From assembly GCA_946628455.1 (NCBI GenBank), contig CAMOWP010000078.1, forward strand, positions 1 through 8,443: a stretch of DNA of 8,443 nucleotides. The letters are read 5' to 3'. This document shows positions 1 to 6,736 of this stretch, piece after piece; positions within the stretch are counted from its first letter, which is position 1; each line of letters starts with the position of its first letter. This DNA is from an uncultured Clostridia bacterium (lineage in GTDB: Bacteria > Bacillota > Clostridia > Oscillospirales > Acutalibacteraceae). The notes below the pieces were generated by a model. It saw only the letters and a program-made list of their open reading frames with translations. It was not told where the DNA came from and ran no database searches. Both the position numbers and the translations under genes were made by a program.

Positions 1-774
1 TGCGCAACAACGGCGAATATGTACCGCCTCGGCTGGGATGAAAGAAACGGCGGAAATATAAGCTATATGCTTGATACAAACGAGGTTGGCGAATACCTTG
101 ATTTAAACAGCGTTATCCGCACAATCCCTACGGGCTTCAACGCAAAGGAGCTTATAGGAAAAATCTTCATTGTAACGGGAACGGGAAAATATTTCAAAAA
201 CGTTGAGGGCGACCCCGAAAACAATCTCGGCATAATACGCATTGCCGAGGACGGAACAACGGCGGAGATTCTTTGGGGTTATGCAGACGGCGGACAGTTT
301 ACAAGCGAGCTCCCCGCCCACCTTATGAGCCATATTTCAAGGCTTTCCGTTAACCCCGAAAACAGAGTTGTTATGCACTGCCACCCCGATTACACCCTCG
401 CTATGACTCACGTTCACGAGATGGACGAGAGAAAGCTCACCCGCACGCTCTGGAAGCAGATGACGGAGAGCATTGTTGTTTTCCCCGACGGAATAGGCGT
501 GCTCCCCTGGATGGTTTGCGGAACAAACGAAATAGGCGAGGCGACGGCTGAGAAAATGAAGCAGTACCGCCTTGTTATCTGGACCCTGCACGGAATTTAC
601 GGCGCAGGCAAGGACCTTGACGAAACCTTCGGGCTGATTGAAACGGTTGAAAAGGCAGCTATTCAGTATATGCTCACCGCTCAGCTCCCAAAGGTAAACA
701 CGATTACTGACGATAACCTCAGAGCGCTCGCAAAGCGCTTTGACCTCGATTACAGAAAAGATTTTCTTGACTGA
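1..774 (+). CDS. rhaD: Rhamnulose-1-phosphate aldolase RhaD (5' end outside window)
   Basis: This class II (zinc) aldolase cleaves L-rhamnulose 1-phosphate to dihydroxyacetone phosphate and L-lactaldehyde in the cytoplasm, the last specific step of L-rhamnose catabolism. The frame is open from base 1. The first visible residues CATTAN, then YRLGWDERNGGN, align with the ATTDAWLKGWDERNGGN stretch near the N-terminus of E. coli RhaD (recalled, about 274 aa), so only some 10-20 residues are missing and the ATG at 19 is an internal Met. Counting from that Met, the family's key residues are present: Glu97 in SELPAH (E. coli Glu117), zinc ligands His120 and His122 in MHCH (141 and 143) and His191 in LHG (212), and Glu150 in TESIVVFPDG (171). 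The gene ends in TGA at 772-774, just before a strong hairpin. It converges on the six-gene minus-strand operon, so it has its own promoter upstream of the window. Identification is firm; the frame shows no damage. Confidence 0.95.
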   Translation, partial: CATTANMYRLGWDERNGGNISYMLDTNEVGEYLDLNSVIRTIPTGFNAKELIGKIFIVTGTGKYFKNVEGDPENNLGIIRIAEDGTTAEILWGYADGGQFTSELPAHLMSHISRLSVNPENRVVMHCHPDYTLAMTHVHEMDERKLTRTLWKQMTESIVVFPDGIGVLPWMVCGTNEIGEATAEKMKQYRLVIWTLHGIYGAGKDLDETFGLIETVEKAAIQYMLTAQLPKVNTITDDNLRALAKRFDLDYRKDFLD

Positions 775-794
775 TGAATTAAACACACAATATA

Positions 795-823
795 AAAAGG
801 GCATCTCAACGAGATGCCCTTTT
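795..823. terminator. Bidirectional intrinsic terminator between convergent genes
   Basis: A perfect inverted repeat GGGCATCTC (799-807) / GAGATGCCC (811-819) with a three-base loop AAC is extended by AAAA (795-798) pairing with TTTT (820-823). This makes a stem of about 13 bp flanked by an A-tract on one side and a T-tract on the other. Each strand therefore presents a GC-rich stem followed by a U-run, so the element can end transcription of rhaD (stop at 774) and of the minus-strand operon (last stop at 826-828). Seen directly; activity is inferred. Confidence 0.9.
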
Positions 824-825
824 AT

Positions 826-1701
826 TTATAATATTTCTTTGTTTGAAACGATGAAGGTAATCCTTTCCTGAAGGGTAGGTCCGCCGTGGCCGCATTGATA
901 TCCGCCATGGTCGGAGGTTATGAGAATAAGCCAGTCCTCAAATGCGAAGGAGCGCCTGTTCGTTATCGCCTCAACAAAATCCATTCCGTCGCTTTCAGCT
1001 GAAAGGAACGCCTGCATATATTCAGGCTTTTCGGGAAGATAGTCATAGCCGTGGCCGTTTTCATCAGTGTACTCAAGGATACAGAAGATGAAATCGGAGC
1101 ATTTATCAGAGGTTATATCCGCGAGAACATTTTCACGCGTTTTCTCATCGCTGTCAGCGCAGACGAAGCTCGCCTTCAGCCCCTTTTCATCAATATATCT
1201 TTTCTCCTCAAGATAGGTTGCGTTATCATCAACAAAGTGACCGCCCCAGGAAACATAAAACGCGCTGCTTTGCAAGGTTTTATCCTCAACGAGCTCAACG
1301 AGAAGCGTTTTGGGCTCAAGCGCCTTGATTATGCCGTTATCGGTAATCTTATTATCCTGAGCAAGAGTTCCCGTAAGCATTGAGCACCAGCCCGGAGCGG
1401 TTGAGGTTTCCTGAGTGATATCCTGAGGGTAAGGCATACCGCCTGCGTAGCTGAAGGCTGCGTGGCCGCCATTTGCAAGAAGATGCTTAACGGCGCCGCG
1501 CTGAGCCCTGTCAAGATAATTCAGCATTTCGCAGGTGCAGCCGTCGTAGCCTATAACAATCGCCTTTTTTACCGTTTTGCCCTCAGGAAGCGGCGCGTGA
1601 AAATGCCGCTTTAGCAGAGAATACATCTCCGTCTGATTAAGCGCATTTTCCCACGCGTTTTCCATAAAGCTTATCTGTTCGAGTTTTTTGGCGTAATCCA
1701 T
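826..1701 (-). CDS. Alkaline-phosphatase-superfamily (NPP-like) phosphohydrolase
   Basis: A 291-aa metal-dependent phosphohydrolase, probably a type I phosphodiesterase or nucleotide-pyrophosphatase-like enzyme; the substrate cannot be read from the sequence. The superfamily metal set is visible in order: Asp53 in IGYDGCT; Thr101 in the T-x-P context STAPGWCSMLTG (likely nucleophile); Asp213 and His217 in YTDENGHG (D-x3-H as in NPP enzymes); Asp264-His265 in SDHGG; and a terminal-side His272 in GHGG. There is no signal peptide or membrane segment, so it should act in the cytoplasm, unlike many NPP relatives that are exported. It is the last gene of the minus-strand operon, 17 nt after the symporter stop. 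The ATG at 1701 is the natural start. Its Shine-Dalgarno is weak: AGGA overlaps the preceding TAG stop and lies some 15 nt away, so translation may rely on re-initiating ribosomes. The stop at 826-828 abuts the shared terminator. Superfamily assignment is firm, specific activity open. Confidence 0.87.
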   Translation of the reverse strand: MDYAKKLEQISFMENAWENALNQTEMYSLLKRHFHAPLPEGKTVKKAIVIGYDGCTCEMLNYLDRAQRGAVKHLLANGGHAAFSYAGGMPYPQDITQETSTAPGWCSMLTGTLAQDNKITDNGIIKALEPKTLLVELVEDKTLQSSAFYVSWGGHFVDDNATYLEEKRYIDEKGLKASFVCADSDEKTRENVLADITSDKCSDFIFCILEYTDENGHGYDYLPEKPEYMQAFLSAESDGMDFVEAITNRRSFAFEDWLILITSDHGGYQCGHGGPTLQERITFIVSNKEIL

Positions 1702-1718
1702 TTGTTTCTGCTACCGTC

Positions 1719-3260
1719 CTATTCTGCAGTTGCGCCCTCAGGCTCGGGGGCGTCCTCTTCAATGGTTTCCATATAATCGGATATACTTCTTTTTCTCGAT
1801 TCGGAAAGTTCGTAGTACATCCTCTCTCTTGTCTTTTTATCGATAGGCCACAGGAATTTAGGAATAATTCCGAGCGCGCTCGTTACAAGAGGAACTACTG
1901 TACACAAAGCGAACAGCCAGAACTTTGTCTTTTCATCCTGAGTACCGATTTTAAGACCCTGAACATAGCCGATTTTCTTCATAATGAGAGTACGCACCGT
2001 ACCCATTGCAACGCCTTGCAGCTTAAGCACAAGACCTCGCGCAACGCCAGTGGTGGCCTCCATACGGTAGCCGTGCTTCCACTCACAGTAGTCCATCGCC
2101 TCGTTCCACAGGTCGGCATTGATAACCTTGTTAACACCGAACAGCAGCTTGCCCAGGAATTCCCGTATTCCGTAGGCGACAAGCATCGGTTTCAGCTTCA
2201 GATAAGTTTTATTCCTGAAGCCGAACAGAAAGAAGAACAGCGTTACCATATCGCCGTACATATCCGAGCCTACCCAGATAGCTTTTGATGAGAAGCGCTT
2301 GCGAAGCGGAGCAACGAAAGCGTAGCTGATGCTTCCTACAGGGCCTGAAATTCCGCTTACGAGAGCAAGGATTGTGTTAATCATTGAGTTTCCGCCGTGA
2401 ACGTCAATCCAGTAGTTACGCTCGTTTGAGCCTACGCCGAAGCCGCCGAGGAAATCCGAAAGACACATAAGAAGAACGGGATAGTTCGTAAAGATTGCCT
2501 TTAAGCCTTCCTTAACGCTCGGCCTTTCAATAGACTGCGGAACACGCTCCCTTGAAATCATAAAGAACCAGAGCGTAAATGCGCTGGAAATAATTGCGGT
2601 TGCGCCGCCCATTCCCACGAAGATATTTCTCATAGGAACCTGAAGCCTTCCCGTGCTTACCATATCGTAAAGGAAGCCCATTATATAGCCGGGCATATCC
2701 TCGCCCATCCAGCCTGTGAGAAGCTCGGCGAGCGTAATAAGCTTAATACGTTCATTGGGGTTGGGCGTAATTGTTGACATATATCCGCTTTTTGCAACAG
2801 CGGTAAAGGTTCCCGCCGTCTCCGTTATTATGTTGAACGCAAAGAAGAATATAAGCTTCGGAACAAAGGTCGGGCTCGTATTCGGGAAGAAAAACGGAAT
2901 AAACCAGTATAAAATACCGATAAGGGTAAGCGGTATCTGGAAGGAGATAAGATACGGTCTGAACTTACCAAGTCTTGTTCTTGTATTATCAACAAGCGTT
3001 GCGATAACCGTATCGTTTATAACGTCCCACGCACCTGTGAAAATGTTTACGATAGCGGAGATACCGAAATCAATTTTTACAACGTCCCAGATAAAGCGCT
3101 CACTGAAATTGTTGATGTTAAACGAGTTTGACCAGTCGTTAAACAGATAAGCGATTGTTTCCTTTGTGCCTACGTAGTTAAAGCTTCGGTAAACGTTAGC
3201 CTGCGCTTTGAGCTGCTTAGGCGTTTTTGCATGTAATTTATCCGTTGTCAGTTGGCTCAT
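1719..3260 (-). CDS. GPH (MelB-type) MFS sugar:cation symporter
   Basis: A 513-aa multi-spanning inner-membrane transporter of the glycoside-pentoside-hexuronide:cation symporter family (MFS_2). Two family signatures are clear. The first is the segment at 78-104 (WDVINDT... then DNTRTRLGKFRPYL), where Asp79, Asn82 and Asp83 match the MelB Na+-site residues Asp55, Asn58 and Asp59. The second is MDYCEWKHGYRMEA at 389-402, equivalent to the DYGExK loop of MelB. The N-terminal segment at about 33-60 is unusually polar for a first membrane helix, with three Asn in NDWSNSFNINN. Residues 475-513 form a charged cytoplasmic tail rich in Glu. The start is well supported by GGAGGTG seven bases upstream. 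The gene start overlaps the preceding gene by 23 nt, suggesting translational coupling. Lying in an operon with a GH78 rhamnosidase and facing rhaD, it likely imports a rhamnoside or related oligosaccharide, but GPH specificity cannot be read from sequence and another glycoside is possible. Confidence 0.9.
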   Translation of the reverse strand: MSQLTTDKLHAKTPKQLKAQANVYRSFNYVGTKETIAYLFNDWSNSFNINNFSERFIWDVVKIDFGISAIVNIFTGAWDVINDTVIATLVDNTRTRLGKFRPYLISFQIPLTLIGILYWFIPFFFPNTSPTFVPKLIFFFAFNIITETAGTFTAVAKSGYMSTITPNPNERIKLITLAELLTGWMGEDMPGYIMGFLYDMVSTGRLQVPMRNIFVGMGGATAIISSAFTLWFFMISRERVPQSIERPSVKEGLKAIFTNYPVLLMCLSDFLGGFGVGSNERNYWIDVHGGNSMINTILALVSGISGPVGSISYAFVAPLRKRFSSKAIWVGSDMYGDMVTLFFFLFGFRNKTYLKLKPMLVAYGIREFLGKLLFGVNKVINADLWNEAMDYCEWKHGYRMEATTGVARGLVLKLQGVAMGTVRTLIMKKIGYVQGLKIGTQDEKTKFWLFALCTVVPLVTSALGIIPKFLWPIDKKTRERMYYELSESRKRSISDYMETIEEDAPEPEGATAE

Positions 3261-4341
3261 CTGTTTTCACCTCCAGTTCCGTAGCATAAACAGTCATTTC
3301 GTCTGTGTAAGTATGTCCGTCATATTCAAGAGTTGCCTTAATTATAACAGGCTCCTCGGTTGTGCCTACAACCTCCATTACGCCGTCAGCGTCAATTTCA
3401 AGAATTCCGTCCTTTGAAACATCAAATGAAAGCTTGTAATCCTTCTTTGTTGTTTCAGCGTCAACCCTTACGTCAAGCGGAAGCGCCTTCATATCGTTTT
3501 TCTGAACGGCAAGCTGCCTTTCGGTAAAGTTAAGGCCGTAATGGAAAAGGTCAATGCTGTGAACGGTTTCGTAAGGGATTTCAAGCTGCGCCGTTTTATC
3601 TGACAGCGCGTTATAATCCTCAGTAAAATCAACAGCGGCTTTAAGAGTAACGTTTTGCTTGATTTCAGCCCAGTTAAGCGAATCGGTTTTGTAATCAATC
3701 CTGAAGCTTACCGTATAGCTGTTTGGAGCAATATCAAGCGAGCTCACCTTAAGAACAGGCTCAAGCTCCTTTTCAATGCTCTTTCTGATTTCACTGTCAA
3801 GCATAGCCTTTGTGTTTATTGCCGACGGATTTATTTCAAGAGTTATGTAATAATTTCCGTCGTCAATCTCCTCGCCGTACTCGTCAGTGTAGCCCTTAAC
3901 CGCCGTAAAGCCGGTTACGTCCGCCTTTGTAAAAGCAAGGGTCGGAACGTTGTCAGCCTTTGTCATAAGAACATTCTCGGAAACGGGATAAAAGCCTCCG
4001 AGCGCGCCCTGGGAGTTTTCAAGAATTCTTGAAAGCGTTTCGTTATCGGCGTCCGAAAACGGGGTTACCTTTTCGCCCTCGGTAAGGTGAACGTCAGTGT
4101 GCTGGTTAAGCTCAATGTCGTCAGCTTTCATACAGCTGTCAAACAGCTTGTAAGTATAGTCAAACGCTTCCTCCTTTGATTTCGGGAGAGCGCTTACGGG
4201 CTGAACCTCGCCAAGCTCAGGCAGCTCGAATTTAGGCTTGCTAATCTCTTTTTTCGCATAGATTGAAAGACAACCGAAGCAAATTCCGAAAAGGGCTAAC
4301 ACACCGACAACGCCGAGAAAAATTTTCATTGATTTTTTCAC
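3238..4341 (-). CDS. Membrane-anchored protein with Ig-like C-terminal domain (GTG start), function unknown
   Basis: I do not recognise the 367-aa protein as a named family. The N-terminus has a short Lys patch then one hydrophobic segment (about 7-29, IFLGVVGVLALFGICFG), fitting an uncleaved signal anchor with the remainder outside the cell. A middle region (about 50-280) is predicted soluble, alpha/beta in character, with alternating hydrophobic beta-like stretches such as YYITLEI and YTVSFRIDY. Residues about 287-355 resemble a bacterial Ig-like (Big_2-type) fold: KLSFDVSKDGILEID, a DADGVMEVVG turn, and a final strand TYTDEMTVYA. The start is GTG: it overlaps the stop of the upstream gene as GTGA, with AGGAGG 10 nt upstream. 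The in-frame ATG four codons on (4329) lies 22 nt from that site and is less likely. The 3' end overlaps the symporter by 23 nt. Coupling to the zinc-ribbon membrane protein suggests the two products work together. A role in glycan binding or envelope structure is conjecture. Confidence 0.8.
   Translation of the reverse strand: MKKSMKIFLGVVGVLALFGICFGCLSIYAKKEISKPKFELPELGEVQPVSALPKSKEEAFDYTYKLFDSCMKADDIELNQHTDVHLTEGEKVTPFSDADNETLSRILENSQGALGGFYPVSENVLMTKADNVPTLAFTKADVTGFTAVKGYTDEYGEEIDDGNYYITLEINPSAINTKAMLDSEIRKSIEKELEPVLKVSSLDIAPNSYTVSFRIDYKTDSLNWAEIKQNVTLKAAVDFTEDYNALSDKTAQLEIPYETVHSIDLFHYGLNFTERQLAVQKNDMKALPLDVRVDAETTKKDYKLSFDVSKDGILEIDADGVMEVVGTTEEPVIIKATLEYDGHTYTDEMTVYATELEVKTDEPTDNG
3268..3274 (-). 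promoter_or_regulatory. Strong Shine-Dalgarno for the symporter, inside the preceding gene
   Basis: The minus strand reads GGAGGTG, seven bases before the ATG at 3260. It lies within the last codons of the Ig-like membrane protein gene, so ribosomes finishing that gene pass over the site, and it fixes the symporter start despite the 23-nt overlap. Confidence 0.85.
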
Positions 4342-5261
4342 TGTGTATTCGCCTCCTCTTCCTCTTTTGCTTTAGCCTCAGCGCCTATCTGAGCCTCAAG
4401 CTCTGCAGCGGCTTCCTCTTCCATCGCCTGCTCAAACTCTTTCATACGCTGAGCGTGCTCATCTTCGCTTTCAAAAATGGGAAGCGGCAAATCGTCAAGG
4501 TCAACCTCGCCTTTTTTGATTTTCTTTCTGAGCTCCTTGCGCTTCGGGTCAAATTCCCTGTAAACAGGCTCAACGCCCTTTTTGAGCATCTTGTTTTCAA
4601 TAAAGATAAGAACAAGATGAAGCACAAAGCAGGCAGCTCCGCCGAAGCCTACGGAAAATGCAGTATACGCGTTTTGCGGAACGATTGCCGCCTTGCAGAC
4701 GAACGCTGCAATCTGAGCGATAAGCGAAAGAGCGCACGCGGCAACCGACGCGTTTCTTATTATCTTTGTCATCTTATCCGGCTTAAGGAAGCTCAGAAGA
4801 TAAATGAGAAGCATAACAACGTCAATAACCGCAATCAGCGCAAAGATTACAAGAACAATCGCCGCGCCGAGAGTCGCCTTTGAAAACAGCGAGCTTTTGA
4901 AAAAGCTTAAGAGCGACATAAGCAGCCCGTTCCGGAAGGACTGGATAAGGCCTATAAGCCCTTCGGACAGCTTTTCCTCATAAAACGGAAGCTTATAAGT
5001 AACCGAGCAAAACGGAATCATCATAGCGCATATTGAGCCGACAATAAGAATCATTCTTACAATCGCAAGAAGGCTTCCGATAAAAGATGCCTTGATTTTT
5101 GCAACAACCATTCTTGCTGCCGCATTGTCAAGCTCGGTCATCTTGGCGTCACGCTCAAGCTCATAATCCTGAGTGTAATATAAAATATTAACTCCGCAAT
5201 GCCGACAGTTTGCTTTCAAATCGTAAAAAGCAATTTCGGCACCGCATTTAGGACATTTCAT
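4338..5261 (-). CDS. Zinc-ribbon membrane protein with acidic C-terminal tail, function unknown
   Basis: The 307-aa product begins with a zinc ribbon: Cys3-x2-Cys6 in KCPKCG and Cys19-x2-Cys22 in NCRHCG, 12 residues apart, an arrangement found at the N-terminus of many Firmicutes membrane proteins. About four membrane segments follow, near residues 60-83, 129-158, 168-192 and 198-221, with a 45-residue loop after the first. An even number of helices puts the zinc ribbon and the C-terminus on the same side, presumably cytoplasmic. Residues 225-307 are highly charged: a basic run KRKELRKKIKK, then an acidic Ala/Glu stretch (about 265-305) likely to be a helix or coiled coil. The ATG at 5261 is backed by AAGGAGA nine bases upstream. 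The gene sits 27 nt after the metallophosphoesterase and shares a 4-nt GTGA overlap with the next gene. No catalytic motif is seen; a scaffold, sensor or membrane-adaptor role is conjecture. Confidence 0.85.
   Translation of the reverse strand: MKCPKCGAEIAFYDLKANCRHCGVNILYYTQDYELERDAKMTELDNAAARMVVAKIKASFIGSLLAIVRMILIVGSICAMMIPFCSVTYKLPFYEEKLSEGLIGLIQSFRNGLLMSLLSFFKSSLFSKATLGAAIVLVIFALIAVIDVVMLLIYLLSFLKPDKMTKIIRNASVAACALSLIAQIAAFVCKAAIVPQNAYTAFSVGFGGAACFVLHLVLIFIENKMLKKGVEPVYREFDPKRKELRKKIKKGEVDLDDLPLPIFESEDEHAQRMKEFEQAMEEEAAAELEAQIGAEAKAKEEEEANTQ
4352..4357 (-). promoter_or_regulatory. Shine-Dalgarno embedded in Glu codons; decides a GTG start
   Basis: The minus strand reads AGGAGG, 10 bases before the GTG at 4341-4339. 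The same bases encode part of the poly-Glu tail (GAA GAG GAG GCG) of the upstream zinc-ribbon protein. The site supports the overlapping GTG over the ATG at 4329, which would be 22 bases away. Confidence 0.75.
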
Positions 5262-5288
5262 TTTACTTTCTCTCCTTTCTTAAAAATT

Positions 5289-6722
5289 TTATTTTAAACT
5301 AAAATGAATTTCATCATCATCGCCCGTTCTGCAGTTATAAAGGAAATCCTGAGCGACCTCCCTGAGAGACGAGCCCTCGGGTATTACGCTTTTGAGCTTT
5401 TTGATGTTGAATAGCTCAAAAGCCTTGTCAAGCCTGCCTATCAGCGGGTCAATCGCCTTGTACTCCGTTGTGTCGGGAGTGAACGGCGCGTTGCCCGTAA
5501 AGATATGCTTAAGCACAACGTAAGCAGTGTCAACAAGCTTTTTCTCCTTAGCCTCCCGCCTCTGCGCCTCGGTCATCGTTTTCCACGCCCTGCCGAGCTT
5601 CGCAACGGAGGAGAGCTTAATCTTCTGCGCCTTCCTTCCCGCAAACTGAACAAGCGGCTTGAATTTTTTAAGCTTATCAATCGGAAGATAATCCTCGGCA
5701 AGCTCAAGAAAAGCCTCAAAATCGCTTACAGACAGCGGAATCAGCTTTTCCCAGATACCCGGGAAATTAAGGTGATAAAGGTATTCGTAAGCCGTTTCCC
5801 CGCCCGTGTCAATTCCGTTAAGCTTTTCGATGCCTATGCTTGTTATATCGCATTTTCCGCTTTCGGAATCAACCGAGATTTTTCTCATCTTGCCCGCTGC
5901 GTTAGCAAGCGCGACGGTTGAAACGTCAATGAACCACCTTCCGTTTTCATCGGTGTATTTTCTTATATTCTGAATATGCGTGTGGCCCGTAAAAATAACT
6001 CTTACGTCGTTTTCGCACATTATTTTCCACAGCTCGCGGTAGCCGCCGTACATCTCGTAATCCGCAACGTGGCGGTAAACCTCCCACGGCGGAAGCACGG
6101 GGTGATGAGTTGCAAGAAGAACGTAATTTCCGCTTTCCTTTGCGGCTTTTATCTCGTTTTTCAGCCACTCAACTCCGTCCTCAAACAGCCCGCAGTAGCC
6201 GCCTCCGTCGCCGTTATCAACAATTGCAATAAGCCTTACTCCGTCGCAAAGCTGAACTGTGTAGGAGCCGCTTTCGCGGTGAACGGAGAGCGCCTGCTTC
6301 GGACCGTAATCGCGGTAAAAATCAAACAACCCGCCCTTTCTCATTGACTCGATAGGCTCCGTTCCTGTTTCGGTATAGCGGCAGCCTTCAAACCAGTTAT
6401 TGTCCTCTCCTCCGCCGCTGTAATCGTGGGTGGCGTAAATTACGTAAACCTTTTTGCCCGCCTCTCTGAGCCTTTCAAGGCGCTCCCTGAATTCATAGTG
6501 CGAATTCATATCGCAGTTGTTAACATTGTCTCCCGTGAACAATACCGTGTCCGTTTCCGAGTCGGCGATAACCTTTTCAAGGAAGGAGTCAAGTATTTCG
6601 GGAGTTGCCTTGAGCGCTATCTGGTCTCCGCGCTCGCGAAAGGTAAAGGGCTTGCCCTCAACCCAGTTCTTTTTTGAAACGTAATGAGAATCCGTAAGAA
6701 GATAAAAGGTTGCGTTTTTCAT
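5289..6722 (-). CDS. Calcineurin-like metallophosphoesterase with long C-terminal extension
   Basis: A 477-aa phosphohydrolase with a calcineurin-like catalytic domain in roughly residues 1-295. Metal-binding motifs are seen in order: Asp11-x-His13 (TDSH), Gly64-Asp65-Asn66 (FTGDN), a third motif ATHD at 97-100, His206 in ATHHPV, and Gly246-His247-Thr248-His249 (TGHTH). The third motif is normally GNH[D/E]; here the metal-ligand Asn is Thr98, while the catalytic His99 and Asp100 remain. Codons ACC CAC GAT confirm the reading. Residues about 300-477 form an extension rich in Lys and Leu, probably helical, that I cannot place in any family. No signal peptide or membrane segment is seen, so it is probably cytoplasmic. 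The ATG at 6722 is preceded by AAGGCGGTGA ending 4 nt before it. The gene starts 12 nt after the rhamnosidase stop and ends 27 nt before the zinc-ribbon gene. Substrate unknown; phosphodiesters, phosphosugars and nucleotides are all possible for this superfamily. Confidence 0.87.
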   Translation of the reverse strand: MKNATFYLLTDSHYVSKKNWVEGKPFTFRERGDQIALKATPEILDSFLEKVIADSETDTVLFTGDNVNNCDMNSHYEFRERLERLREAGKKVYVIYATHDYSGGGEDNNWFEGCRYTETGTEPIESMRKGGLFDFYRDYGPKQALSVHRESGSYTVQLCDGVRLIAIVDNGDGGGYCGLFEDGVEWLKNEIKAAKESGNYVLLATHHPVLPPWEVYRHVADYEMYGGYRELWKIMCENDVRVIFTGHTHIQNIRKYTDENGRWFIDVSTVALANAAGKMRKISVDSESGKCDITSIGIEKLNGIDTGGETAYEYLYHLNFPGIWEKLIPLSVSDFEAFLELAEDYLPIDKLKKFKPLVQFAGRKAQKIKLSSVAKLGRAWKTMTEAQRREAKEKKLVDTAYVVLKHIFTGNAPFTPDTTEYKAIDPLIGRLDKAFELFNIKKLKSVIPEGSSLREVAQDFLYNCRTGDDDEIHFSLK

Positions 6723-6726
6723 AAAA

Positions 6727-6736
6727 TCACCGCCTT
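6727..6736 (-). promoter_or_regulatory. Ribosome binding site overlapping the rhamnosidase stop codon
   Basis: The minus strand reads AAGGCGGTGA, one base off the AGGAGGTGA consensus, and its first AA is part of the TAA stop of the rhamnosidase gene (6735-6737). It sits 4 nt before the ATG at 6722. Termination and initiation are within one ribosome footprint, which suggests coupled translation of the two genes. Confidence 0.75.

Noticed and set aside
19..21. ATG at 19 as the start of rhaD
   Set aside because: The frame is open to base 1 and the residues before this Met already match the family's N-terminal sequence, so the true start is outside the window.
337..804. 155-codon minus-strand frame opposite rhaD
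   Set aside because: It starts within the terminator hairpin and runs antisense to a clear RhaD; no domain is seen.
4270..4341. Possible lipoprotein signal in the Ig-like protein (Cys24 after FG)
   Set aside because: The residues before Cys24 (ICFG) and before Cys21 (LFGI) do not fit a lipobox, so a signal anchor is more likely.
4263..4883. 206-codon plus-strand frame opposite the two membrane-protein genes
   Set aside because: It is antisense to two well-supported genes with ribosome binding sites; its Lys/Arg-rich, low-complexity translation is typical of a reverse-strand shadow.
5262..5300. AT-rich palindromic stretch (AAAATTTT) between the metallophosphoesterase and zinc-ribbon genes as an internal promoter or terminator
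   Set aside because: It has no GC stem for termination and no spaced -35/-10 pair; it is accounted for by the gene end and the ribosome binding site.
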